Source: Scilla litardierei (Eukaryota; Streptophyta; Magnoliopsida; Asparagales; Asparagaceae). Taken from it: a stretch of 64,000 nucleotides of DNA. The notes under the pieces are model-generated. The model saw nothing but the letters and a program-made list of their open reading frames with translations. It did not search any database and had not been told where the DNA came from. The stretch is from positions 357,219,486-357,283,485 of the forward strand of contig CM061142.1 of NCBI GenBank assembly GCA_030789695.1, read 5' to 3'. The position numbers were made by a program, and so were the translations under genes. Within the stretch, counting starts at the first letter, position 1, and the number at the start of each line of letters is the position of its first letter. Below are positions 1-10,130 of the stretch, one piece after another.

Positions 1-1044
1 GATAAATTTGACGCTGGAGATGGGGCACAGGGCTCTCACTGATCAGGTAACCCAGCAGGGTTACAAGTGGCGAACCTTCAGAGGTCACAGAATCTATTGC
101 CGCCATAACCTGAAGTGAACCCGAGGGGAGCAAAACAGACTTTGGCACTCACGCACGAGAATGCGAATGTGTCCACTATCGTATTGAGAAGCGGGACACA
201 AATCCCCACAAGAGTGCCCCCCAAGGAACCGAAAGCACCATTGGTTGTAGAACGACCAATTGAAAAATTGAATGACGAATGTGCTTCGTCGCCAAAGCAA
301 ACGACTCCGGAGGGAGTCCTTGAAGAGGAGAAGAAGAAAACCTAGGAAGGGAGCCTCAGATTATTCAAGCCCATTGTGCCTTTTCCACAACGGCTAGCCC
401 AAGCCAAGATAGACGAGAAGTAAGGCAAATTCTTTGCCATGGTCAAGGATCTAAGCTTGCAAATCCCCTTCCTCGAAGCTATCGAGACGATTCCCTCCTA
501 CGCAAAATTTTTAAAGGATTTGGTGACAAGAGGGTCCAGAAAGGAGAAGGTCGTATTGATGGCAGAATACAAAGCTCTCATCAGAGAGCAAATCGGCCCA
601 AAGCTTAAAGACACGGGGATCTTCTCTATCCCTTGTGCAATCAGAGAGGTAAAGATCCATCGTGCGCTCGTCGATCTTGGAGCGAGCGTCAGTTTAATGC
701 CCTTGTCGCTATATAAGAGGATAGGTATGTGCAACTTGGAGCCCATCGGTATGACCCTACAGCTTACAGACCGATCGGTCAAATATCTGGTGGGGGTTGT
801 AGATGACCTCCCTCTCAACGTAAGTGGGGTGCATGTGCCAGTGGACTTCGTCGTCATGGACATTCCAGAAGAGGCGCACACCCCCATCATCCTTGGACGG
901 CCTTTCATGGCCACTGTCAGCATTTTAATAGATGTGAAGAATGGGAATCTTTCTCTTAACGTCGATAACGAAAAAGTCGAGTTTGGCTTAGGGTTATTAA
1001 TGAAGAACCCCAATCCCCGGATGATCCAAGATGTAATATGCTAG
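1..1044 (+). pseudogene. Athila-like gag C-terminus and aspartic protease, disrupted
   Basis: One reading frame runs from position 1 to the TAG at 1042-1044 but is broken by stops at 40-42, 106-108, 343-345 and 421-423. The gag part shows the family's NPRG...LRSG segment (about 118-200) and a PFPQRL linker. The protease part (439-1044) carries ALVDLGASVSLMP, the D-x-G-type catalytic loop of plant Athila proteases, and ends with IILGRPFMAT, the family's second conserved block. The protease would act as a dimer that cuts the Gag-Pol polyprotein inside virus-like particles. The protease domain itself is open, but the stops upstream would prevent its synthesis from the normal start. Homology is clear; inactivity is inferred from the stops. 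Confidence 0.8.
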
Positions 1045-1298
1045 AGTTAGAAGAAGAGAGAGTTGTGGAAGCAAGCTCCTGGGAAATTCTTTCAAGAAAT
1101 CCCCCCGATAGCTTGGAAGACTTAGAAGAACCAGTCGGCCAGAAGAAATATGATGTTGCTAGTAAAGCGGATGCGGCACACACGGTCCCTCCCGGATTTC
1201 AAAATGCTCCTTCGACGAGGAGGAAAGGGAAAGAGCCCATGGGGCTCACCGGAGAAGAGATTTGGATCCTGAAACGAGTGGTGGTAGACGTCATATAA
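1038..1298 (+). pseudogene. Short reading frame after protease, unrecognised
   Basis: An open frame of 86 codons overlaps the end of the protease frame by 7 bases in another phase. It is acidic at first (LELEEERVVEASS) and has no motif I recognise. In complete Athila elements this interval links protease to reverse transcriptase, so this is most likely the shifted start of that linker ahead of the pol deletion. I infer no independent function. Confidence 0.3.
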
Positions 1299-1602
1299 GG
1301 GAGAAGCACCATGGATCCCATCTACAAAGGAAGGGTCGTCAAACAAGTTTTCTTGTCACCGCCGACGACACCGAAGGCTGCTAACTCTGAGTCTGAAACA
1401 ATGCCGATTTTAGGGCATCACCCCCGTCCACCTTGAATATCATCTATGGTCATCGAGCAAACGACGTTAAACAAAAAGCGCTTCATGGGAGGCAACCCAT
1501 GCTCTAAACCCTTATCTTAGTTTTAGGTTTTTTATTATCTTTATTTTTTCTACTTTAATAATTAAATTCAGCCGTCGAGAAACTTAGGCCATTCGTGAAT
1601 TT
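1299..1602 (+). other. Post-integrase tail of Athila/Tat element
   Basis: About 300 bp without a coding frame. At 1460-1503 it contains gacgttaaac followed by gcgcttcatgggaggcaacc, the sequence that typically lies just after integrase in Athila and Tat elements. Finding it only about 400 bp after protease shows that nearly all of pol is deleted. A T-rich stretch follows (1515-1560). Confidence 0.6.
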
Positions 1603-1609
1603 TTGCAGG

Positions 1610-1970
1610 AAACAAGCCCTCACCCGATCGGGCGACCAATCAACCGATCGGGTGAGACGTATCAGACGATGGCCCGTATCTGCTCTCCACTGAACCGGTC
1701 AGGTGAAGTAAAGCGTGACCGGGTGGCAGACCGTTTAGAAACGACCGAAGTCTCGGGAATTTTGGAAATTGATCAACCGATCGATTGATACAAAGTGTGG
1801 TCGGGTGACTGACCGGGTGAGCTGTACTAAACCTTCGGGAAAAAGTGTGAAGCGGCCACCCGATCGATGGAGTTCTCAACCAATCGGGTCGCCTGTAGCC
1901 ATGTTTCAGCAATATTTTTGACCTAATTGTCAACTGATCGGGTGAGTTTTCACCCGATCGGTTCGAATTA
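1610..1970 (+). repeat. Cluster of ACCCGATCGG-type motifs (internal copy)
   Basis: About eight variants of the palindrome ACCCGATCGGGT lie within 360 bp (for example near 1621, 1640, 1860, 1933 and 1951). The cluster ends just before a TATA box at 1976. The same layout recurs in the 3' LTR at 4845-5292, so this looks like a second U3-like promoter region inside the element, ahead of the ORF at 2406. Confidence 0.6.
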
Positions 1971-1975
1971 AACCC

Positions 1976-1983
1976 TATATAAA
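1976..1983 (+). promoter_or_regulatory. TATA box, putative internal promoter
   Basis: TATATAAA directly follows the motif cluster. A pyrimidine-rich leader of about 400 bp leads to the ATG at 2406. It is inferred to drive the downstream ORF; there is no direct evidence of transcription. Confidence 0.45.
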
Positions 1984-2190
1984 CCCCCTCACCCGTTCAT
2001 CTCCCTCGCCCGACCCCGATTCCCTCTCGCCATTTTGACTTCCCCTCCCTCGCCCGACCTCGTTTCCCCCTCAACCGGCCACACAACCCTCTCAATCGCT
2101 CTCTCCCCTCTCTTTTTCCATCTTTCCATCGCTCTCCCTCTCTCTTTCTCTTCTATTTCACCCCCATCAAACCCCCTAATTTCCGCCCAA

Positions 2191-2208
2191 CCCCCCCCCC
2201 CCCCCCCC
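2191..2208 (+). repeat. Homopolymer C18
   Basis: Eighteen consecutive cytosines in the pyrimidine-rich leader between the TATA box at 1976 and the ORF at 2406. It is liable to length variation and assembly error. Confidence 0.9.
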
Positions 2209-2405
2209 TTTCGAAATTTTGCTGAAAAGAAGCGCAGCGGCTTCACACTTCCCCCATTGCATTGCGTTCGGACATCTACGAGCAAGGATCTTCATCTCTC
2301 TTGGGTAACATCGCTCCTTAGCTCAATTTTATATTTTGCCCTAGATTTTCATTTTGCTCGATTGCATATGATTCACTCACACACACACACGACTCCTCCT
2401 GCACA

Positions 2406-2816
2406 ATGCCTCCACGTCGTGCTAGACCTGCCAACGCTGGCACGTCCAACCCTAGGCCTACCCGGCGCACTCGTCGCACACGATCCCCCACCCGAGCCAC
2501 CACCACCACCAATTCATCCACCGCCCCCGCCCCACGCCCCTCTGACCCCATTTACATAGGCAACACCGAATACCAGATGACATTCCTTGACGACGACCAA
2601 GCTGACCGCTTCATGGCCATGCTCCTCCTAGCAGGAGTTGGTGGTGAGGCAACTCAGCAGTCAGTCGAGCATGACCTACCCGTCCTTCAAAGCCTCATCT
2701 GTCACATTCATACTGACTCACCCGATGATTTCGAGCCTGACATCCCACCCCCCACCACTCTTGGTCCACAGCAGAGGGCTCCATCACTACCCCTTGAGGG
2801 TGGTGCCTCTGCTTGA
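2406..2816 (+). CDS. Hypothetical extra ORF of Ath-d (136 aa)
   Basis: This 136-codon ORF starts at the first ATG after the putative internal TATA box and leader. The N-terminus is very basic and low in complexity (MPPRRARPAN, then Arg/Thr/Pro runs to about residue 50). The middle reads YIGNTEYQMTFLDDDQADRF and the C-terminus is acidic and proline-rich. Its place, after pol and before the polypurine tract, is where Athila elements carry an extra (env-like or plant transposon protein) ORF, usually several hundred codons long. I think it is a shortened relative of that ORF, but I see no membrane segment or signal peptide. It could also be a chance ORF in GC-rich DNA. Confidence 0.4.
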   Translation: MPPRRARPANAGTSNPRPTRRTRRTRSPTRATTTTNSSTAPAPRPSDPIYIGNTEYQMTFLDDDQADRFMAMLLLAGVGGEATQQSVEHDLPVLQSLICHIHTDSPDDFEPDIPPPTTLGPQQRAPSLPLEGGASA

Positions 2817-4577
2817 TATATTCCCATCTAGTTTTTACCTCCCCCTATTTTTAGTGCCCATCTGTCTTTGCGGGGCCCTGCTTTACCACAGCTTTGGGGA
2901 GGACCCACTCACGCATCATGTCCCATTTTTATTTTTATTTCCATTTTTTTCGTTTTTTCACGTCCCCCAAGCATATCTCTGCATTTTCATGATCACATCA
3001 TATTGCTAGCATTGTCATGTCTAGCTTGGGGGAAGTCTATTTTTCTGTGTGATGTCGTGTGATGTTTTCTGTATGTGCTTGTTATATATGTTGTGTCATG
3101 TGATTTTCTATTTTTTATTTTCCATTTGTATGTCGTGTGGTGACATCTTTATCTTTATTTTTATTTTCAGTTTCGTCTGTGTTTTTTCTTGTTTTTCATG
3201 TCTTTTGTATCGGTGTGTATTCCCCCCATTTTCATTGCCCTCCCGTATTTATTCTTATTGCATTGAGGGCAATGCAAGTTTCAGCTTGGGGGAGTCGCAC
3301 TTCGTGCATCATTTGTGCCGTTTTTCCTCGTTTTTGAGTCGTTTTCCATCGTGTTTTTCTTTTTCTTCTCGTCTTTCTATCTCTTTCTCCTAGAGATGAA
3401 CCCTATTATGAATTGCCACAAAAATCACACACACACCTAGCATGGCTTCGATAATCACATTCACTAACCATAGGAAGTTGAGTCCTCTTGCATTTCATGC
3501 ATCGTGGGTACACTTAGCATTATTGTGAGTCGTGTGTCGTGACTAGCATTTGGTGTGCTTCTACTTTGTGATTTTATTTTATGTACCTGTTCAGGAATGG
3601 CCCCTAGATTATCATACTTCGATTTAAATATGCGGTATTTGCCTCTCTTATCTGCTTCTGTATGAGTGAATATATACATATCGTATGCTTCAGTTCGCAT
3701 GTGTCGGGATTCCACGGTTAGGACTAGGATAGCCCATTTTAGCATATGCTCTGATTGGCGAGACATTTCCCTTGCCCAAGTGTTTAGAATCCGATTTCAT
3801 TTTTATTTTACCTGGTGCAAATACCCTCGTCATGTACCGTTCTCCCACTTGGGAGAGTACACACGTGTATATATCCCAAAATCCAAAAATCCAAAAAAAG
3901 ATAGAAAAGAAAAACCCAAAAAGAAAAGAAAAGAGAAAAGAAAGAAATATATATGTATATATATGTTTAGCCAAAAGTCCAAAAAAATACATATATCCAA
4001 AACCCAAAAAAATGTGTGTGAATATTTCCCTACCTATCGAGAATAAAGGGATGGCGTGAATTTGCACTGAGTGTTCTACTCCACGTCATCTCAACCCCCA
4101 TCGCTTTCGAAAACACTTGGAATAGGGAATTTCTAGCTATTATCTTGGCGATAGTGTGGTGATGTCCGAGTCCCTAGCTATGGAGTCCTTGACACATGAT
4201 GTGCTTCTATTCTCATACTATTCTCATGCATGCTTGAGCTATATATTCGTCGCTATTTCTAAATCGAATCGATATTTGGGTCATTTCTTGGATTTGTGTA
4301 TACAGAGCTTATAGCACAATGTAGATAGTGACACATCTACTAGCACACGACCACACTCACTCGTGCTTCACTGCGTGGGCCCACGACACTTGTCTAGACT
4401 CGTATTCCTTGGTTTAGTGATGTGATTTGGCGTTTGCTTGCTTGGTGTGTCGTTTTTGATTTTGTTGGCCCTGACGGGCGATTTAGGATTTAGAGTTCTC
4501 TTTTTCTCTCTTTCTCTCTATTTTCTCCCTCCGAGCTCCTACTCTCACTCTTCTTCCTCGAGGACGAGGAAGGGTTC
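2817..4577 (+). other. Noncoding 3' spacer of Ath-d
   Basis: About 1.8 kb with no convincing gene. It is T-rich in 2930-3390. It holds two AGCTTGGGGGA tracts (3023-3034 and 3283-3294), the second after ttgagggcaatgcaag, and an A-rich stretch of repeated ccaaaa/aaagaaaa (3870-4015). Such spacers with A-rich blocks and several TTGGGGGA tracts are usual between pol and the 3' LTR in Athila/Tat elements. Confidence 0.6.
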
Positions 4578-4591
4578 AGCTTGGGGGATTT
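4578..4591 (+). promoter_or_regulatory. Polypurine tract of Ath-d
   Basis: AGCTTGGGGGATTT lies directly against the proposed LTR start TGACATGCG. It is the third copy of the tract in the element and the only one next to an LTR boundary. It would prime plus-strand DNA synthesis. Confidence 0.6.
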
Positions 4592-4844
4592 TGACATGCG
4601 TTTATATTTCATATATTCAAGCACGTTTTCTTTTGTGTTTTTCCGTTATTTTCCGTCGTCTCATATCCGTTTTCTCGTATTTTCTTGTTTTCTTTCACTT
4701 CTCCATGTTTTTACGTGTTTGCAGGAGTTTGCCAGTGTAGGGGACATTTAACGACGATATTATATGTCCCCGGAGCAACGGGAGGAGTCACGGGTGATCC
4801 AGGGGGTCAAACGATGGAGATCTCCATCTTTCAGCCCCCCCACC

Positions 4845-5292
4845 CGATCGGTTGGATACGCCAACCAATCGGGTGATGCATGCATGCACCACCTGGACAG
4901 TAGCTGAAGCTAGGGGAGCATCAGCCTACCGGATCGTCGACCTGTTCAACCCGACTAACTTCTCGGGAAATTGGAGCTGAAATCCAATCGATCGGGTGAT
5001 CTTCACACGATCGGTTCTTCTGTAGCCGTTTCCTCGAAGTGATGACCCGGAGAGCTCACCCGACCCCCAGCGGACCGTGCCAAAACTTTCGAAGTCTCTG
5101 TCTTCTTGGGAAATAATTCCAACCGATCTATTGATTTATCAACCGATCTGTTCACCCGATGAGCTCAAGATCCAAACGACGAGCAGCTTCCGCCAACCGA
5201 CCGTGTCGCCTGACCGGGTGAAAATTTGAAGATTGCTGCCGAAGTTCGTAGCAGGTCACCTGATTGGGTGATTCTTCACCCGATCGGGAGAT
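4845..5292 (+). repeat. Cluster of ACCCGATCGG-type motifs in the LTR
   Basis: Repeated variants of ACCCGATCGGGT (for example near 4851, 4864, 4985, 5279) lie just upstream of the LTR TATA box. This is the same arrangement as at 1610-1970. The motifs could be binding sites for a host factor or just a degenerate short repeat; the sequence cannot decide. Confidence 0.6.
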
Positions 5293-5301
5293 GTCGTTTT
5301 C

Positions 5302-5314
5302 TATATATATATAA
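5302..5314 (+). promoter_or_regulatory. TATA box of Ath-d LTR
   Basis: TATATATATATAA, followed about 25 bp later by a plausible transcription start region (gaaaacgagag). It would define the U3/R border of the LTR. Confidence 0.55.
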
Positions 5315-5703
5315 GCCCTAGGTTTCCAGAAAACGAGAGTTGTTATTTTTTGCTGTTTTTCTCTCTTGTGACGGCTGTAATTTCTTTGTTATCTGTAAGT
5401 GTTATGATCTTAACCAAACTTTGATATTATCTTATTTGCATTGCTCTTACTACTTTTCAATCACCTGATTATGTTTTTAACGGTCGATTTTCATTTAGAT
5501 CGCTTTTTACCTAAAATTTGTGAGTAGTTCCCAAATCTGGGATTTTGGGGGAAACCCCTTCGTGGGTCCTCCCTAATGCGTCCATAGGACTAGAAAATTG
5601 ATAGGGATTAGGAATCTATCGGTTACGCGGGGTGTTTCATTGTCATCGGCGGGAAAAAGACCGCCTTTGACCGTTGGGCCACGGGGGAATAAACTTGGCG
5701 GTT

Positions 5704-6262
5704 GACTCCATAGCTATAGCTCAAGCCCTTAGCGTAGACGTCGAATCCTAGCACGCGGGAGCGGAAAGATGAGATGTTGGGAGTTATCGTTGCGAGCCTA
5801 GTGCTCCTGGAGTCGGTCAGTGTTAATGGACATGGGAATGCCCACTGACCGAACCCGGGAAGTCTGGCGTATCATCCTAGGCACCGACCGGAATATCGGG
5901 CCCATAGGACGCTGGTATCACTTATAGAGGCAACGTCTCACCACTAGACCTTAATTTCGATCGTCATCCCATCCGTCGGTCATATCGGCGAGAATCACAC
6001 GATAGGATGGAAACCGAAGTCCCGGGTTTCCCTTTATATTGTTTATCCCTCACATTCTATTTCCGTGACAACCCATCTACCAATTCGGGTTAGCTCACCC
6101 ATGGGGTGATTCCGGTCCTTTCGGACACAAGCACAACCTCGCCTCCCTGAGTTCGACCCCCAAGCCACACTACAACACCGTGCACTTGCGGTTATAAATA
6201 TTTAAATCTCACGCCCCCTACCATATATTGCACGCATCTGACACGCACAACGTGGGGACGTC
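5704..6262 (+). repeat. Tandem duplication in LTR, copy 1
   Basis: This 559-bp unit starts GACTCCATAGC and ends GGGGACGTCA. The next unit matches it closely over its full length, with scattered substitutions such as gtagacgtcg/gtagacatcg. Confidence 0.8.
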
Positions 6263-6823
6263 AGACTCCCTAGCCATAGCTCACGCCCTTAGCGTAGACA
6301 TCGAATCCTAGCGCGCTGGAGCGGCAAGATGAGATGTTGGGAGTTATCGTTGCAAGCTTAGTGCTCCCGGAGTCGGTCAGTGTTAATGGACATGGGAATG
6401 CCCACTGACCGAACCCGAGAAGTCCAGCGTATCATCCTGGGCACCGACCGGAATATCGGGCCCATGGGACGCTGGTATCACTCTTAGAGGCAACATCTCA
6501 CCATTAGACCCTAATTCCGATCGTTATCCCATCTGTCGGCCGTATTGGAGAGAATCGCATGATAGGGTGGAAATCGAAGTCCCGGGTTTCCCTTTATATT
6601 GTGTATCCCTCACATTCTATTTCTGTGACAACTCATCCACCGATTCGGGCTAGCTCGCCCATAAGGTGAATTCGGTCCTTTCTGACACATGCACAACCAC
6701 GCCTCCCTGAGTTCGACCCCCAAGACACACTACAACACCTTGCGCTTGCGGTTATAAATATTTAAATCTCACGGCCCCAACCATATATTGCACACATTAA
6801 ACACGCACAACGAGGGGACGTCA
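6263..6823 (+). repeat. Tandem duplication in LTR, copy 2
   Basis: Second copy, about 560 bp, starting GACTCCCTAGC. Its end coincides with the LTR terminus, and copy 1 ends with the same terminal sequence, so the LTR end itself was duplicated. Confidence 0.8.
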
Positions 6824-8050
6824 GCATCCTACGGGAAGAACAGCTCGTTAGAAAGTCTGGGTTGGATGTCAACCCGCAGCCTCTCCGATGGTTAAGTCAG
6901 TAAATGACTCTTTTAGAAGAAAGTCGGACACATTGGCCGATCTTAAAGTAGAACGGCTTTGCGTGGCAAGCTTAAGTGGAAGGCACAGATATATGGACGA
7001 TATCCGACCTTATTGTATTGATTGTGAGTTTATGATTTCAACTAAACCAATACCCTCCTTGGTGGCTGGAGGGGGTATTTATAGTGGCGAGAGTCGGTTG
7101 AGCGCCGTCTAATCTACTGTTGCTTCTGCTTAGCTGCAGCTCCGCTGGAGAATTAATGGGGAAGTGATAGGTCGGCGAGTGTGTCAGAGATATTATCTCA
7201 CCACCTCAACCTACCCTTACTGGAGTGTCAGCGTGTGTTAGAGTTATTTGTGTATTAATGGAGACGTGATGAGCGACCATCAGTTCTCATCTTTAACCTC
7301 TGGCATTAATTGGAGGCGTAGGTGGCCCAATGTCACCAAGTCAGAGATATTTGTACATGGTAGGTCGCCCCCAGAGAGAGCCAAGCTTGGAATCCGAGCT
7401 TGGCATCCCAAGTATTTCTCTGTCCTTCCTTCTTATTCGGTGAGTAGGCGAGCTTTCTCTACCCTTGGTTGGCGAGCCTCCCGCTCGACCAGCTGCCGAG
7501 CTCGTTTCTCGACTTTGTTGACAAGCTTCCCGTTCGGTAAGGCGAGCTTTACATTGGTGGGGCGAGCTTCACATTCGGGCTTGTTCTTATTCCGGCCGGT
7601 CGGAGAGCTGTTCGCTTGGGCTTCAACCATTTGGGCATCTATTCTCTGGGCCGGACATAAGGCCGTAACAATTGCCCACATCATTCTAGCTTGAAGCAAC
7701 AAGCCCGGCTCGGCTTGGATGACGTACCAAACCTTCATTAGATGAGGGCTAGTCGGTGGCATTTAATTCAAATAGACCACGAAATCTTTTTAGGTTATCA
7801 TGATGAGTTGGGGATGGGGGAGAATTGAGGCATCAGACCATTCGGAGCGTGACGCATGGCTGGTCGCCCGGATCATGCCATGTGGCTCACCTCCAATGGC
7901 TGAGATCAACATCTTCTTCGTATAAAAAGATATTGGGAGCCTCTCGAGGGAGTTTTCCACATCCATTTTAGAAATTCTGCTTCCTTCCACTAGGGCTGAG
8001 CGCTTTTATCGCTGACGTCATGTCGTCGTTACTCCGATTCCGTCGAAGCT
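6824..8050. mobile_element. Remnant of a Ty3/gypsy LTR (Tat/Retand-like), target of Ath-d
   Basis: No coding frame is convincing. The segment CCTCTCCGATGGTTAAGTCA (6879-6898) resembles a stretch common in plant gypsy LTRs. A plus-strand TATA box lies at 7921 and short cggcgagc-type GC motifs recur at 7440-7620. The neighbouring gypsy reverse transcriptase (8463-9076) lies on the minus strand, so the orientation of this piece is unsettled. The assignment is inferred from context. Confidence 0.4.
7921..7929 (+). promoter_or_regulatory. TATA-box-like sequence
   Basis: TATAAAAAG in the gypsy LTR remnant, followed within 60 bp by a pyrimidine-rich stretch. It would be the promoter of a plus-oriented LTR. 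Confidence 0.35.
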
Positions 8051-8462
8051 TCATTCGTCCTTTTGTTTTCTCGGTATTCCCTCGATCTATCCCATGGCTT
8101 CTTCTCCTTCTTCTGCTTCCATTTCCTATGTCGAGTGGTGGTTTGGCGTGTTGAAGAGTTGCAGCGTTGTATGACCGAATGAGCCGGAGGTGTCTTGGTC
8201 GGAGGAGCGGATGGATGAACCAGCCGGCAAGGTCACCATCGCCTCGACGTCAGCGGTCTATAGGGACCCCAAGAAAGGGAAAGGGCATAGGTCGATCGTT
8301 AAGGTTTTGGGGGGCGACGAAGATCCAACGGAGGTCCCAACGGAGATTCTGGCCATAATGTCCCACACACCGAACTCCTTCATCCCCCTCATTCTCTCCA
8401 AATATATTAGACCACCCTTGCCTTCCCGAGTATGCCGAGCGGGTCTGCTCGTCGAGGGATAA
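8051..8462 (+). other. Unassigned 412-bp stretch between LTR remnant and RT piece
   Basis: It holds a 90-codon open frame (8190-8462, plus) beginning MSWSEERMDEPAG, with a basic middle (DPKKGKGHRS) and no motif I recognise. It may be a decayed gag start of the plus-oriented gypsy element or unrelated filler. I would not call it a gene. Confidence 0.25.
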
Positions 8463-9076
8463 CGTGGTTAGGGTTGGCCTCAATCTCTCGTTTGTTGATC
8501 ATGAAGCCGAGGAACTTCCTAGACTGGCTGCCGAATATGCACATGACCAGGTTGAGCCGCAGTTTTTATCTCCGCACTTTTTTAAAGGTCTTCTCAAGGT
8601 CGGCGAGGTGATCCTCGCCATTCTTTGATTTGACCATCATATCGTCAATGCACACTCCGAGATTCCTTCCGACCTGGGGATGAAAGATTTTGTTTATCAT
8701 CTGTTGATATGTCGCCCCAACGTTCTTGAGTCCGAATGGAATCTTCGTGTAGCAGGTGTCCTTCGGTCGGTGACAAACGATGTCTTCTCCTCATCGTGGG
8801 TCGCCTTCTGGATCTGATTGTAGCCCAAGAAGGCGTCCATGAAGGTCAATAGCTTGTACCAAGAGACATTGTCCACTAAGTGGTCGATCCTCGACAGAGG
8901 GACGCTATCTTTTGGGCATGCCTTATTGAGGTCGGTGAAGTCCACACATATACGCCATTTTCCGCTGGGCTTCTTCACCATTACCACGTTGGCGAACCAG
9001 TCAGGGCAGTTCACTTCTCTAATGAATACGGCCTCAACGAGCCGCTCCACCTCCTCGCCCACTGCCCACATCGTCG
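8463..9076 (-). pseudogene. Tat/Retand-like Ty3/gypsy reverse transcriptase fragment
   Basis: On the minus strand the upstream part (9076 to about 8780) reads the RT signature pieces ANVVMVKKPSGKWR, CVDFTDLNKACPKD and LLTFMDAFLGYNQI. After a frameshift near 8770-8790 a second frame continues with KIPFGLKNVGATYQQM and VCIDDMMVKSK, the latter being the active-site box (IDDM where many relatives have VDDM), ending at about 8463 with FLGFMIN. The wording DFTDLNKACPKD is typical of Tat-lineage elements. The N-terminal side stops abruptly at 9076, where Copia-A was inserted. RNase H and integrase are absent. It is inactive because of the frameshift and truncation. Confidence 0.85.
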
Positions 9077-9671
9077 TGTTGGGTTTTTTTGGGTCCTTAG
9101 GGATATAAATCGACGTTCGGCCTAAGTCGGTCGTTCGACAAAAAGAAATAGCAGCGTAAAACAGATTTAAAGAGAACAACCCTATCCAAGATCTCTACTA
9201 TACCATGGTTGGGTCTGACCAACCCCTAAGGATAGATCTATCTAACATTTACAATTATAAACGCATGTTTAATTTAAAATATATACCTTACACTTCATTT
9301 TCGCATAATACCTTACACTTCATTTTCGCATAATACGAAGCATCATTTTCAGCACCATTTCTTTGGCCCTGTACCGCTTCTCCCAAGCCGAACCGTGTCC
9401 TGAGCCGCTCCTCGTCCCGAGCTGAACTGCTTTCCAAACCGCACCACATCCCGAGGCAAGCAACACCCTTATCGCGGAGCCAACCTTGCACCAAAGACTT
9501 CGGATCTGATCCGAGCTCCTTCGTTGCTTTGCTAAAGCCCGATCAGGAGCAAGGAAGAATTTATAGAGAGAGTAAATAATTAATTTAAGTCTTAATCCAG
9601 GCGTGCTCTAAACATTTGGGAGCTTCTCGGATTTGGAGACTTGGTGCGAGTTTTCAAGGAGATTGTTTGCC

Positions 9672-9686
9672 CCTATTTATATAGGC
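9672..9686 (-). promoter_or_regulatory. TATA box of Copia-A 3' LTR
   Basis: The reverse complement reads CCTATATAAATAGGG, the same TATA form as in the Copia-B and Copia-C LTRs. The matching site of the 5' LTR should lie just beyond position 64000. Confidence 0.6.
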
Positions 9687-9984
9687 GGCTAACCCCTCGC
9701 CTTCTTATCATATCCGATGTGGGACTAAACAATTTTGGAGGAAAAAATAATTAAACTTTGCCTTTCACACAGGCCAATCTTTAGCGAATTTTTCCTCCCT
9801 CATCATTGAGCTTCGTAATTGATACAACCTATCTAATCGAAGAGCACTGAATGGTGAACACATAGAAACAAAAAGAGCACAATTCCAATGTCGTCACAAA
9901 TTTGGGCTAAAATCAGCTTTTCGTTAAAAAAATAGCCGCCAGCAAAAATAGCCACCAACAAAAAACATCAAAATGGTTCGTAAC

Positions 9985-10130
9985 CCCAGTAGTGGGGCCC
10001 ACAAGGGGCCCCACTATCTTGAAGTGGGCGTGCCAGCTTGCTGGGAACGTTCCCAACCCGGGCCCAGCATGGCGCGTGGGCACACGCCCTTTGTGGCGGG
10101 CGCTTCTGGCGCCCACTTTCAGGGCGACAG
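9985..10130. repeat. GC-rich palindromic block in Copia-A LTR
   Basis: It contains nested inverted repeats such as GTGGGGCCCAC with a second GGGGCCCCAC, GGGAACGTTCCC and GGCGCTTCTGGCGCC. It sits about 300 bp upstream of the LTR TATA box, read on the minus strand. Copia-B and Copia-C have comparable blocks with different sequence. Confidence 0.6.

Larger units (their letters stand above)
1..6823 (+). mobile_element. Ath-d: defective Athila-like Ty3/gypsy LTR retrotransposon, right part
   Basis: The order is gag C-terminus and protease, the conserved tail that follows integrase in Athila/Tat elements, a small extra ORF, three AGCTTGGGGGA tracts and a 3' LTR. Reverse transcriptase, RNase H and integrase are missing between about 1300 and 1450, so the copy is a deletion derivative that cannot move by itself. 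The 5' LTR and gag N-terminus lie left of the window. The right end is placed at 6823 because the LTR begins TGAC and ends GTCA and the sequence then changes to a different gypsy element. The expected 5-bp TSD (gcatc, 6824-6828) cannot be tested without the left end. Confidence 0.75.
4592..6823 (+). repeat. 3' LTR of Ath-d
   Basis: The proposed LTR of 2,232 bp starts TGACATGCG after a polypurine tract and ends GGGGACGTCA, giving matching TGAC...GTCA ends. It contains an ACCCGATCGG motif cluster, a TATA box at 5302 and, toward the end, TGAGTTCGACCCCCAAG, similar to the U5 end of other Athila LTRs. Its last 1.1 kb is a tandem duplication, so the original LTR may have been about 1.67 kb. Confidence 0.6.

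Noticed and set aside
2035..2559. 174-codon plus-strand open frame
   Set aside because: Pyrimidine-rich low complexity including C18; it overlaps the better-placed ORF at 2406 in another phase.
5704..6823. Tandem satellite or rRNA spacer repeats
   Set aside because: Only two units, one ending at an LTR terminus, and no rRNA similarity seen.
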